A stretch of 64,000 nucleotides of DNA from Cinnamomum chago (Eukaryota > Streptophyta > Magnoliopsida > Laurales > Lauraceae): positions 35,638,501 to 35,702,500 of the forward strand of contig CP142452.1 in NCBI GenBank assembly GCA_038049695.1, given 5' to 3'. Each line of letters begins with the position of its first letter. The first letter of the stretch is position 1. Positions 21,198 to 33,125 of the stretch are shown here, piece by piece. The position numbers and the translations under genes are program-made. Below the pieces are notes generated by a model. The model was given only the letters and a program-made list of their open reading frames with translations, ran no database searches and was not told the origin of the DNA.

Positions 21198-24040
21198 ACC
21201 AGATATTGCAAATTGTTACCGTCTTGACATCCATTTGCCCAATCTCGTAATCGAGATGAGCCGCAATGGATAAGAGTAATCGGATGGACTTGAGCATGGC
21301 TACTGGCGAGAAGGTTTCCTCATAATCGATACCCTCTTTCTGAGTATACCCTTTCGCAATAACCCTGACCTTAAAGATCTCCACTCTTCCATTTGGTCCT
21401 CATTTTCTCTTATAGACCCACTTGCACCCAATAGGTTTAATATTGGCAGGTAAGTCCACAAGTGTCCAGACCTAATTGGAGTACATAGACTACATCTCAG
21501 CTTTCATAGCATGTTGCCAACATCCTGAATCTATGTCATTAATTGCTTCATCATAGTTATAGGGATCTTGTTCCAGTTCTTCCAGGACTGCTTCGTAAGA
21601 CTCTCCCAAGAGCGAGAACTTGTCAGGGGGTCTGACAATCCTCCCACTTTGACGAGGTACTGGTGTAACTACTGGGTCTGGTAAGGGCGGTTCTTCCTCA
21701 AGTTTGGTCATACTTGGATTTGGAATTGATTGCTCTTGAATTTCTTCCAAGATCACATTTTCTAAAGATTTCCGGTCAATCATATAATCCTCATTCAGAA
21801 AAACCGCATTGGTGCTCATCAGCACTTTCTGCTCCCTAGGATTATAGAATAACCAACCTTTAGTTCCTTTAGGATATCATACAAACGTGCATACTTCTGT
21901 CTTCGATTCCAGTTTATCCATCTTAAGCTTCAGCACGTGTGCCGGACAACCCCAGATATGTAAATGTTGTAGACTAGGCTTTCGCCCAGACCACAATTCC
22001 TGGGGAGTCTTAGGTACAGACTTAGATGGTACGAGGTTTAGTATGTACATCGTAGTATCCAAGGCGTATCCCCAAAATGATATAGGTAATCCTGAGAAAC
22101 TCAGCGTAGACCTGATCATATCTAAAAGTGTCCGGTTCCTTCTTTCCGTTATTCCATTCTGTTGAGGCATTCAAGGAGCAGACAACTGGGATAGAATCCC
22201 ATTCTCTGATAAGTATCCCATAAAATCAGCAGAGAGATATTCCCCTCCTCAATCTGATCGAAGAGTCTTGATACTCTTACCTTATTGCTTTACCGCTTCT
22301 ACTCAAAACTCTTTGAACTTTTCAAAAGACTCGGACTTACAGTGCATAAGGTATATGTATCCATATCTTGACTAATCATCTGTGAAAGTGATGAAGTACT
22401 CATATCCTCCTCTGGCTTTGATATTTATGAGTCGACACACATCAGTATGCACTAATTCCAATAAATCTTTGGCCCTATTAATTGTTTCGGTATCATGTAT
22501 CTCATACATTGTGGGAGTTAACAAATAAAGTCCATTGGGGTTACCTTGCCAGAACATATAAAAGTACCGTTCCTCTTTATGACAACTTCAGTACCAAAAG
22601 TAATAGAATAACTTTCATTCATAAAACTAGAAACTGAAATTAAATTTCGTCTTAAAGACGGTACATATAAAGTGTCTAACAAAACCAATTTATTGTCTGA
22701 AAAACATAAAGTAATAACTCCTATTGAAACAACCTCCACCTTAGCATCAGATCCTAGGTTGACAATGATTTCTCTATCATTAAGGCTCATGGTTTCGTTG
22801 AACCCCTGCAACGTATTACATATGTGATTAGTTGCACTGGAGTCAACATACCGGGATTCTGAAGTACCAGTTGCAAAACTAACTTCAGAAATAAGTGACT
22901 CAATCATACCTGAGGTCTTCTTCTTACACAGTTAATATGGACAATTCCTTTTCCAATGTCATGTCATACCACAATGGAAACACTTTCCTTTTGTCCATAA
23001 ACCCTTAGCCTTAGCCACACCACCATTAGGACTATTCTCCACCTTAGGACCCTTTGGAACTGATTTCTTCTTGCCTTTCTGCCCTTTGCCTTTCGGCTTG
23101 GACTTGGCAACTGACTTTTCTGTCATCAGGGCAGTTGGTTTCTTCTTCATTATCCCTTCAGTCACCACCAGCTGGCTAGACAACTCAGCTAGAGTCAGAT
23201 TCAGCTTATTCATATTATAATTGACATTGAAACTGTTAAATGACTCTGGCAGTGACTCAAGGATTATGTCAATCTGCGATTCTGCATCAATCGCAACCCC
23301 CAATACATCTAACTCATTCAATGAGTCCATCATTTTTAACATGTGGTTCTATACTGGTGTGCCTTCAGCCATCTTGGTGCTTATAAGCACCCTTTTAGCA
23401 GCCTACCTAGCAGGCCTGCATGTTCCGCAAACATCTCATTTACGTTTGATATAATATCATATACAGTCTTATAGGATTGATGTTGGTGTTGCAAAACACT
23501 AGCCATGGATGCTTGAATGTAATATCTGGCCATTCCATCGTTTTTGGCTCATTTGGTGTAAAATTTATTTTCTTCCTGTGATGCATCCAGCCCTAGCTCA
23601 TCAGGGGAGGGGGAGGGGGCTTTGGTAAGGACATATTTATATCTTGATGTAGTCAGGACAATATCCAGGTTCCGTTTCTAGTCAACATAGTTAGATCCCA
23701 CCAACTTATTCTGATTGAGGATGGTCGCAAGTGGATTGAAAGTATTTGAATTCATGCTTTAAAAAACTGTAGCACATAACCATACATTCAATTAAAGAAT
23801 ATAGATGACATTATGGTTTAGTATTCTACCAAATTTATGGGGGAATCCTCATAACCACTAAATTTAGAATACATCGGAATCCCAATACCTTGGGGTATGC
23901 CTCCTTGGGGAGTACGAATACCACCTAGATTGGTGCGGATCAAAGTTGGTCAAAATTAAGATTAAGACAAACTGTCCATGATTATGCCTCCTTGGACAAG
24001 AATTTTTAACATGTGGTTCTGTACTGGTGTGCCTTAAGTG
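21198..24040 (-). mobile_element. Element C: Angela/BARE-like copia fragment without LTRs
   Basis: The - strand carries, in order, a gag part beginning MNSNTFNPLATI-like near 23756, a zinc-knuckle and protease part (about 22850-23100), integrase (about 21880-22560) and the start of RT (ending near 21200, KGYTQKEGIDYEETFSPVA). It aligns part by part with element D (30380-33300), so it is the same or a sister family. No LTR, primer site or target duplication is present; it is bounded by the CACTA end on the left and element A on the right. It is heavily broken (many breaks) and clearly older than D. Confidence 0.9.
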
Positions 24041-25448
24041 TCTTCAGGACACTAGGACCATTCCCATTTCTCAAAGAAGAGACCGCACCTACTAAAAAGC
24101 AGAAAATCGCCTCTCAACGTGTCACTGCCATGACACCAAAGGCGTGCGTTAAGAAACCCGAAGCCCACGGTACTCCTGCGAAGCCTCAGCTTACAAGCAG
24201 CCAGGTTTATCTTAAGACCTGGTCCCCAATACCTTCATCAAAACAAAGAAGGTCCCAAGCATCCACAAGGCCAGCGTACCTGGCCCCACTCAAGGAGAAC
24301 CGGTTCTACCCTTTCGCTTACATGAAGGAGGAGAGACCCGCCTCTCACCTAACGAAAAAAGTTAAACCAGCATGAGCCGGCTTGTTCATACGAGCCCAAA
24401 ATCAAACCGCGCATCACTAGGCCTCTGTAAGAATCTACCAAGGCCTCCACTCCTTCGATTCGACCCTTCATCTATACAGGGGCCGAACTCGAGAAATTCA
24501 AAGCTTCGCAATGACAGTCAAAGGACCGGGTCTATTGCTTGTCCATGCCTATAGCTTCATAGAAGACAGGCTTGGCTAATGCGCTCGAGGGAGCACATCC
24601 TTCGTTGTCAAAGCCCAGCCGAAGCTTACTGAAGCTCAAATTGCTCGTCATATACACCGCCGTGCGTCATATCGACAAAAGAGACTAGAGAAGTAGAGGA
24701 CCCAACATCCCACACTTTAGGTCTCTAAAAAAACGGGTCGACCAAGTTGCTACTGTCCATATGGTTGGAAACACTAGAAGACGCCAAAAGTTAGCAACCA
24801 AACTTCATGTCTGACGTCCGGTGACTCGCAGCGTCTCCCGGACACGAAGACATTGGGTAGAATCATCTACTCCTTCAAGCCAAGGACAACGGAGTAATCC
24901 TTCCTTAAGATCTTCAACCAAAAGATTGAGCCCTAGCTCGGTCACTAGGACGATTTCTTCATTCGAATCCCGAGGGATGAACGTCCTAGCTACAAACTTT
25001 GAGCCACCTTGCAATCCACCTCCTGATGAAACGGCCGCATGCATCTAACAATTAGAACAAAGTCAGCAAAGGATCGAGACTCTGATAGAAAATCTTCTTC
25101 TTGCTTTTCAGCGTTAAGAAAATAATCAACCTCTTTCGAATCACCAAGATGACTCGGTAAATGGGGAAGACAATGAGTCACGCGCCCTCATAAAAAAGGA
25201 CGTGGACGACATCCTCACCAAAGCAAGAAGTACCCTACTTCGACCCAATTTCAACAGGCGATTGCAACCATCTCATAGCAAGCATTGAGAAGATCACCGA
25301 TAAAAAAGATCCCTGGACAGAAACCAAGCATTGGTCTGAAAATGCCCTTGGTACTCCAGAAGGTTTCGTTGGGTTGAAAGCCTCCGAAAATATTGTGGAG
25401 GAACCACCTTTGAACCATCCAACAAAAGATTCTGTTTAAAAGATAGAC
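24041..25448 (+). pseudogene. Element A first-ORF remnant
   Basis: Decayed protein-coding DNA with GPFPFLKEETAPTKKQKIAS and a run of QVYLKTWSPIPSSK, matching the equivalent part of element B (GPFLLPAEETAPAKKQKSAS near 54640). A later part (about 24820-25200) matches B's segment before gag. This is the extra upstream frame seen in Tat/Ogre-type elements; its function is unknown. The end joins a segment shared with B just before RT. Confidence 0.75.
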
Positions 25449-26820
25449 TTGGAAGCACCAGATAACTCACGCCCTGTATTTATAAACAAGAATATAAAGG
25501 ATGATGAGTTACCCGAGTATATGGATTTTCTTCGTGAGTTTATTGATTGCTTTGCATGGTCTTACACTGAGATTCCTGGCTTAGACCCCAAAATAGCAGT
25601 CCACAAACTTAATCTACAAAAAGACATTAAGTCTGTCAAACAAGGCCAAAAAAGATTTCGTCCGGATGTGATGGACAAAATTGAACAAGAAGTTCAAAAA
25701 CTCAAAAGCGTTGGCTTCATCCGTGAGGAACAACACCCTGAATGGTTGGCCAACATTGTCCCTATGATAAAGAAAAATGGGCAAATCAGGGTTTGTATTG
25801 ACTATAGAGACCTGAATGACGCTTGCCCTAAAGATGAATTTCCGCTCCTCATACCGGAGGTTATGATTGACAATACCTACGGATTCGAGCAAATGAAATT
25901 CATGGATGGTTTTTGTGACTACAATTAGAAAAAGATGCATCCTGAAGATGAGAAACACACATCATTTAGGATCCCATTTGGCGTGTATTGCTACACTGTC
26001 ATGCCATTTGGTCTGAAAAATGCCGGTGCCACATATCAGAGGGCCATGATGAAGATATTACAAAATATGTAGCACAAGACGGTTGAATGTTACATTGGTG
26101 ACCTCGTCGTTAAAAGCAGAAGAAAAGAAGACCATCTGAAGACCTTCGGGAAGTCTTCCTCCGACTTCGCAAACACAAACTGCGAATGAATCCTCTGAGG
26201 TGCTTCATCAACATCTCGTCGGGTAAGTTCCTCGGATTCCTAGTTCGAAAAGCTGGAATAGAACTTGATCTCATCAAAGTCAAGGCTATTCTAGAAATGC
26301 CGTCTCCAAGAACCTTAAGAGAACTTAAAGGACTTCAAGGAAGATTGGAGGTGAACCTCCAATCTTTCGGGGAAATGCCGTCCTTTCTCTTGGTTGATGA
26401 AGAAAGGTGTGAACTTCGTTTGGGATGCTGAATGTGAAGCTGCATTTCAAGATATCAAGTCATACTTGACCAAACCTCAAGTGTTGGCTGCCCATACTAT
26501 TGAAAAATTATTTATCTTATACATAAGAGCTCTCGACCATTCTTTGGGCGCTCTGCTTGCACAAGAGAATGATGAGGAAAAGAAGTTGCTCTATACTACC
26601 TTAGCCGTATGCTAGTAGGTGCAGAGCATCACTACTGTCCAGTCAAAAAAGAATGCCTTGCAGTGATGTTCGCCGTGCAAAAGCTGCGTCACTACCTTCT
26701 TTCCAACAAAGTTTACCTGATCTCAAGGATTAACCTCTTGAAGGTCCTCATCACAAAAGCATGTTCTCTTAATGCCCGACTGGTAAAATGGTCCATCCTC
26801 CTATCACAAATGTGATATTA
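25449..26820 (+). pseudogene. Element A reverse transcriptase and gypsy RNase H
   Basis: RT is recognised by FAWSYTEIPGLDP, KQGQKRFRPDVMDKIEQEV, WLANIVPMIKKNGQIRVCIDYRDLN and IPFGVYCYTVMPFGLKNAGATYQRAM, all characteristic of Tat-lineage RT. The RNase H part follows with VNFVWDAECEAAFQDIKSYL, ALDHSLGALLAQEN and EHHYCPVKKECLAVMFAVQKLRHYL. The region is a fossil with several breaks. Confidence 0.9.
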
Positions 26821-26989
26821 GGTATGTACCGCAAAAAAACAATCAAAAGCCAAGCTAAAAAACAATCAAAAGCCAAGCTTTAGCAGACTTTCTCGCAGAG
26901 CACCTGTTGCCTAAAGATTCTCCACTCAGAGAGGATCTCCCGGATGAACCTGTCTACAATGTGGAGACTTCCTCGCCAAATGCTTCCTA

Positions 26990-27280
26990 GCACATGCAAC
27001 CAGGCCAAATGAAAAAAGAATGTTGATCTCTGATCATAGGATTGGAACTCACCCTTGAATCTGGCATCACCATGCTGGAAGTCTTCGGAGACTCTCAACT
27101 GATCGTCAACCAGATGAATCAGAAATATGAAGTCTGGAAGCCTGATATGTTATCTTATTACAGCAAGGCATAATTGTTTTAGCGAAAGTTTGACATTTGT
27201 CACATCACCCACATCCTAAGAGGTGAGAACATCCGTGCAGATGCCCTGTCCAGACTTGCCGCATCTATAGCAATCTAAAA
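26990..27280 (+). pseudogene. Element A second RNase H (archaeal-type, aRNH)
   Basis: The segment reads ELTLESGITMLEVFGDSQL, then IVNQMNQKYEVWKPDMLSYY and HITHILRGENIRADALSRLA. The GDSQL-x-NQ core and the late ADALSRLA are those of the additional RNase H acquired by Tat-lineage elements between the first RNase H and integrase. This supports the Tat assignment of element A. It is a decayed copy. Confidence 0.85.
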
Positions 27281-27383
27281 AGGGGAAAACATGCAAATCA
27301 CAGCGTGTGAAAGAATGATACACCCTCCTCTTAACACAGACCAAGCAGTCGTTGAATGCCATCGACTGGTTGGAAGTCGGATC

Positions 27384-29145
27384 TGTTGGAATATAGGTGG
27401 GCCTTCCAGACAGGTTTCAAAACTTTTGACCCACTTAATGCAGGGATCAATAATCTAGAAAGCATTAAACCCAATCCAGGATGCAATTCCTCAATCTCAT
27501 AGTCATGTACAGCAACAAATACTATCTAGAAGATAGAAAATAGCACATAAACATGCAACCACGAAACCCACAACATGCAAGGATGTAGATATACCTTTGG
27601 ATCTTTGTTGTGCTCTAATGGAGGATTTGAGTTCTTTACTTTGATGATGAACACCTTCACTATCTAATTCAGAATCTCCAACTCCTTTTGATCTTCCACG
27701 CTATGACCCGTATTAGATATCTTTTCTCAAGAAGATGAAGGAATCTTCAAGAGAAAACCTAACTAGTAACTCTAAGGAACTAAAGGTGAAAGAGAGGGGA
27801 ACTTAGAGAGGAAGAGGACTTGTGCAACTCTTGCACAAAGGGGCTGTTCTTGCTCTATGTAAAGTGCACGACCATGAGGAGTTTATTCCTCCTTTTATAG
27901 CTATCCAAACCTCCTCTTATCCTATTTGAAATAGAAGTTTAACTCCCATTACAAAATAGTAAACATCTCCCTTGCTAGTTGCCATAGAAGTCTCACTTCC
28001 ATAACAATTAGTAGTCTTCTCCTTTTCTAATTAAAATAGAAGTCATACTTCCATTAATAATTAGTAGCTTACCATTACCACTATTAGAAGTCTTACTTCA
28101 AATAGAAATAGTAACCTTCCTTTTAGAGTTCAAGTAGAATTAGTATCTTTCTAATAATTTGGGCTAGCGTGGGGACCACTAGGGATTCCTTAGAAAGCTG
28201 GCTCCAACTGGGACACGCGACCCCACATCTCATGTGCAATCCGGGCCCACGGTTAATTGCAAATAACTCCACTATATAAATGCAATTGCACTCTAGTCTT
28301 AGGAATAAATTACAATGAAGACCCTAAACTTCCATATTACCACAAGTAGGCCCCTCCATCTATATCCATGGATCAAATGGACCTGTCCACCAAATTAGAT
28401 CCATATCTTATTATTCTTGAGCCCCAATTAATTATAATAATCATTTGGTACCGATCCAATTAACTCTTAACTGGAATGGGTGCGCACTTACCAATGATAA
28501 ATCCATTAATTGGCACAAGGGGATATTAAAGATAGATTCCATCTTGACCATTGAATGTTCCCACAACTCTACTACCACGTACCCAAATCACCGAGGTGTT
28601 GACCTACAGTTGGCCTCACTCATTGGTGACTCAAAGCAAATGAATAGATAGAAACTTGAGTTCATTAATGTCTCAGGATTATGAGCCTATTGTTAGGGAA
28701 TTATGAGAGCAGACATTAAAATAAAGACAGTGTATATAAGGTGCTTCTCATGGTCCTTCAATACATCCAATGTACCAGCACCATGATCCGGAATCTTACA
28801 TTCCGATGATCGAGACAAATCACACTATCTCATAGTGATCAAGGCGCTGCAACCTTGTCAGATGAGATGTCCAATGTCATCACTGGTTGTGAAGATATTT
28901 GAGTATAAGATTTGCAATACATGTCTCCTGTATGTGGATCTCATCCATACACATGTATTACATCTAGTATACTCATGGACTCCGGTTCATCTCATGAGCC
29001 ATTATGTCTTTTGTATTGGTTATGTGCAAGTATATAGAACACCATTAATCTCAGGAAAGGAAAAACATGAATTGTATTGATAAATAAAGAAATTAATCAA
29101 TTTATTACATCATATACCCTTGGTATTGAGACCATAAAACTAACA
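27384..29145 (-). repeat. Element D 3' LTR
   Basis: A 1762-bp LTR bounded TGTTGGAAT...AACTAACA on the + strand, about 98% identical by eye to the copy at 34790-36551 and clearly homologous to the solo LTR at 5696-7455. Open stretches at 28445-28651 and 28835-29080 recur in the other copies and are not treated as genes. Confidence 0.96.
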
Positions 29146-29158
29146 ATCTCCCACTTGG
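29146..29158 (-). other. Element D polypurine tract
   Basis: CCAAGTGGGAGAT on the - strand directly inside the 3' LTR, the typical Angela/BARE-type tract. Confidence 0.9.
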
Positions 29159-29159
29159 G

Positions 29160-30750
29160 CTCAATGCCAATCAGGATTGCATCTCATGCCCATCCCGTCT
29201 ACATGCTGCTCAAAAACCTTGGTGGTCAAAGGCTTAGTAAATGGATCTGCCAGATTGTCCGCAGAGGCTATCCTGGTGATTGCAATATCACCTCTCTGCA
29301 CAATCTCTCTGACCAAGTGGTATTTCCTCTGTACGTGCTTTTGACTTTTATGGCTCCTGGGTTCGTTGGACTGGGCGACTGCCCCGCTGCTGTCACAGTA
29401 AACTGTGAGCGGCTGTCGCGCCAAAGGTACCACTCCAAGTTCCAAAAGGAATCTTTTGAGCCATATTGCTTCCTTAGCTTCTTCACAGGCCGCTACATAT
29501 TCAGCTTCAGAAGTGGAATCAGCGGTACATTCCTGTTTAATACTCCTCCAGCTGATAGCTCCTCTGCCAAGCATAAACACATAACCAGAAGTAGATTTCC
29601 TGAAATCCTTATCTGACATGAAGTCAGAATCTGTGTATTCGACTGGAATTAGCTTATCACTGCCGTAAATCAGCATGTAAGCTCTAGTTCTTCTCAAGTA
29701 CTTGAGGATACATTTTACAGCAGTCCAATGGTCAGGACCTGGGTTAGACTGATATCTGCTGACTAAGCCCACTGCATGACATATATCCGGTCTAATACAT
29801 AGCATAGCATACATGAGGCTACCAATAGCCGAAGCGTATGGAATTGCTCTCATCTGCTCCTTTTCCTCCGGGGTTTTGGGACCCTGATCCTTGGAAAGGT
29901 GCACTCCATGCCTGAAAGGCGTGATACCCTTCTTGGAGTCCTGCATAGCAAACCGTACCAGTACCTTATCTATGTAAGCAGCTTGAGATAAGCCAATCAT
30001 CCTATTTTTCCTGTCTCGATGGAGTTTGATCCCTAGGATGTAACTAGCTTCTCCCAAATCCTTCATATCAAAAGTCTTTGCTAACCAAACTTTTACCGTT
30101 GACAACATTCCCATATCTTTCCCAAGGAGAAGGATGTCGTCGACATATAAAATTATAAAAACTACCCTGTCACCTTCATTTTTCATGTACACACATCACT
30201 CATCCGGATTTTGACAAAAACCAAATGATTTGATTGCCTGGTCAAAACGAATGTTCCAGCTTCGGGATGCCTGCTTCAGTCCATAAATGGACTTCTGCAA
30301 CTTGCAAACTCTTTGCTTTTGGTTACTTGCTATAAAATCGTCTGGCTGCATCATATAGATGTCTTCCTCAAGATGCCCGTTGAGAAACGCCGTCTTGACA
30401 TCCATTTGCCAAATCTCGTAATCGAGATGAGCTGCAATGGATAAGAGTATCCGGATGGACTTGAGCATGGCTACTGGTGAGAAGGTTTCCTCATAATCGA
30501 TACCCTCTTTCTGAGTATACCCTTTCGCAACAAGCCTGGCCTTAAAGGTCTCAACTCTTCCATCTGGTCCTCTTTTTCTTTTGTAGACCCACTTGCACCC
30601 AATAAGTTTGATATTGGCAGGCAAGTCCACAAGTGACCAGACCTGATTAGAGTACATGGACTCCATCTCAGCTTTCATAGCATCCTGCCAATGTCCCGAA
30701 TCTATGTCATTAATTGCTTCATCATAGTTACAGGGATCCTGTTCCAGTTC
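29160..30750 (-). pseudogene. Element D RT and RNase H
   Basis: RT motifs on the - strand include WVYKRKRGPDGRVETFKARL, GYTQKEGIDYEETFSPVA, QMDVKTAFLNGHLEEDIYM and IYGLKQASRSW. They are followed by the active-site segment FIILYVDDILLLG and YILGIKLHRDR. RNase H follows with YTDSDF, STSGYVFMLG, DSTSEAEYVAACEEAKEAIW, TVYCDSSGAV and ADPFTKPL. This order and wording fit the Angela/BARE (Tork) lineage. The region is fossil DNA of a recent insertion. Confidence 0.95.
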
Positions 30751-30969
30751 TTCCGGGATTGCCTCGTAAGACTCTCCCAAGAACGAGAACCTATCAGGGG
30801 GCCTGATTATTCTCCCACTACGACGAGGCACTGGTGTAACTACTGGGTTTGGTAAGGGCGGTTCTTCCTCAAGTTCGGTCATACTTGGATTTGGAATTGA
30901 TTGTTCTTGAATCTCTTCCAAGATCACCTTTTCTAAAGATTTCCGGTCCATCATATAATCTTCCTCCAG

Positions 30970-31860
30970 AAAAACCGCATTGGTGCATACTAGCACTTTC
31001 TGCTCTCTGGGATTATAGAATAACCAACCTTTGGTTCCTTTAGGATATCCTACAAAAGTGCATACTTCCGACTTCGTTTCCAACTTATCCGTCTTTACCT
31101 TTAGCACGTGTGCCGGACAACCCCAAATGTGTAAATGTTGTAGACTAGGCTTTCGCCCAGACCACAACTCCCGGGGAGTCTTAGGTACAGACTTAGATGG
31201 TACGAGATTTAGCATGTACATCGCAGTATCTAAGGCATATCCCCAAAAGGATATAGGTAATCCTGAGAAACTCAACATAGACCTGATCATATCTAAAGGA
31301 GTCCGGTTCCTTCTTTCCGCTACTCCATTCTGTTGAGGCATACCAGGAGCAGACAACTGGGACAGAATCCCATTTTCTGATAAGTGTGCCATAAAGTCAC
31401 CAGAGAGATATTCCCCTCCTCGATCTGATCAAACAGTCTTGATGCTTTTACCTAATTGTTTTTCCGCTTCCGCTCGAAACTCTTTGAACTTTTCAAAAGC
31501 CTCGGACTTGCGGTGCATAAGGTATATGTATCCATATCTTGAATAATCATCTGTGAAAGTGATGAAGTATTCATATCCTCCTCTGGCCCTAACATTAATG
31601 GGCCCACACACATCAGTATGCACTAATTCCATTAAATCTTTGGCCCTATTGCCCTTGGACGAAAATGGTCTTTTGGTCATTTTTCCTTCCAGGCAGGACT
31701 CACAGACAGGCATTAGTTCTACACCAATGAAGGCAAGATACCATCTTTCACTAGCCTGTCAATCCTATTTAGGTTTATATGACCTAGCCTCAAGTGCCAA
31801 AGTTTTGTTGGATTAGATGAAGGTGACCTTCTCTTTAATGATGGCCTATTTATTATTTCG
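30970..31860 (-). pseudogene. Element D integrase
   Basis: The zinc-binding part contains LWHLRLGHINLNRIDRL and CESCLEGKMTKRPF. The catalytic core includes ELVHTDVCGPINVRARGGYE, YFITFTDDYSRYGYIYLM and PQQNGVAERRNRTPLDMIRS. The C-terminal part has [20 protein letters not shown]. It is the standard copia integrase upstream of RT. Confidence 0.93.
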
Positions 31861-31869
31861 GTATCATGT

Positions 31870-33125
31870 ATCTCATACATTGTAGGAGTTAACAGATAAA
31901 GCCCATTGGTTACCTTGCCAGAACATATAAAAACACCGTTTCTCTTTATGACAACTTCAGTACCAAAAGTAATAGAATAACTTTTATTCACCAAACTAGA
32001 AACTGAAATTAAATTCCGTCTTAAAGACGGTACATATAGAGTGTCTGACAAAACCAACTTATTATCTTGAAAACATAAAGTAATAACTCCTACTGACACC
32101 GCATCCGCCTTAGCATCAGATCCTAGGTTGAAAATGATTTCGCCGTCACTGAGTCTCCTGGTTTCCCGGAACCCCTGCAACGAATTACAAATGTGATTAG
32201 TTGCCCCGGAGTCCACACACCAAGATTCTGAAGTACCAGTTGCAAAACTAACTTCAGTAACTAGTGACTCAATCATACCTGAGGTCTTCTTCTTAGACAG
32301 ATATTCTGGACAATTCCTCTTCCAATGTCCTGTCATACCACAATGGAAAGACTTTCTTTTTGTCCCTGATCCCTTAGCCTTGCCAACACCACCATTAGGA
32401 CCCTTCGGAACTGATTTCTTTTTAACTTTCCGCCCTTTGTCTTTCGGTTTGGACTTGGCAAATGACTTTTTTGTCATCAGGGCAGTTGGCTTTTTCTTCA
32501 TAATCCCTTCAGTCACCACCAGCTGGCTAGACAGCTCAGCCAGAGTCAGATTCATTTTATTCATGTTGTAATTGACCTTGAAATTGTTGAATGACTCTGG
32601 TAGTGACTCAAGGATTATATCAATCTGTGATTCTGCATCAATCGCAGCCCCCAGTACATCTAACTCATTCAATGAGTCCATCATTTTCAACATATGGTCC
32701 TGTACTGGTGTGCCTTCAGCCATCTTGGTGCTTATAAGCACCCTCATAGCAGCCTGTCTAGCAAGCCTGCCCTGTTCCGCAAACATCTCCTTTAAGTTTG
32801 ATATAATATCATATGCAGTCTTAAAGGATTGATGTTGGTGTTGTAAAACACTAGACATAGATGCCTGTATGTAACATCTGGCCATCTCATCGTCTTTGGC
32901 CCACTTGGTGTAAAGTTCCTTTTCTTCCTGTGATGCTTCCGGCAATGGCTCATCAAGGGGGGGTTTGGTAAGGACATATTTATATCCTGAAGCTGTCAGG
33001 ACTATATCCAGGTTCCGTTTCCAGTCTACATAGTTGGATCCCACTAATTTATTCTGGTTGAGGATGGTCGCAAGTGGATTGAAAGTATTTGAATTCATGC
33101 TGGAAATACTGTAGCACATAACCAT
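31870..33125 (-). pseudogene. Element D gag and protease
   Basis: Gag begins near MNSNTFNPLATILNQNKLVG with YVDWKRNLDIVLTASGYKYV, the usual start of Angela/Tork gag. It continues through WAKDDEMARCYIQASMS and the helical region DHMLKMMDSLNELDVLG. A zinc-knuckle segment lies near residue 260, and the protease active site VDSGATNHICN near residue 304. A lysine-rich stretch (about 210-250) precedes the knuckle. Element C has the same arrangement. Confidence 0.93.

Noticed and set aside
28445-29080. Open stretches recurring at 35851-36462 and antisense at 5785-6006
   Set aside because: They recur because the sequence is the LTR of the Angela-like family. No conserved domain.
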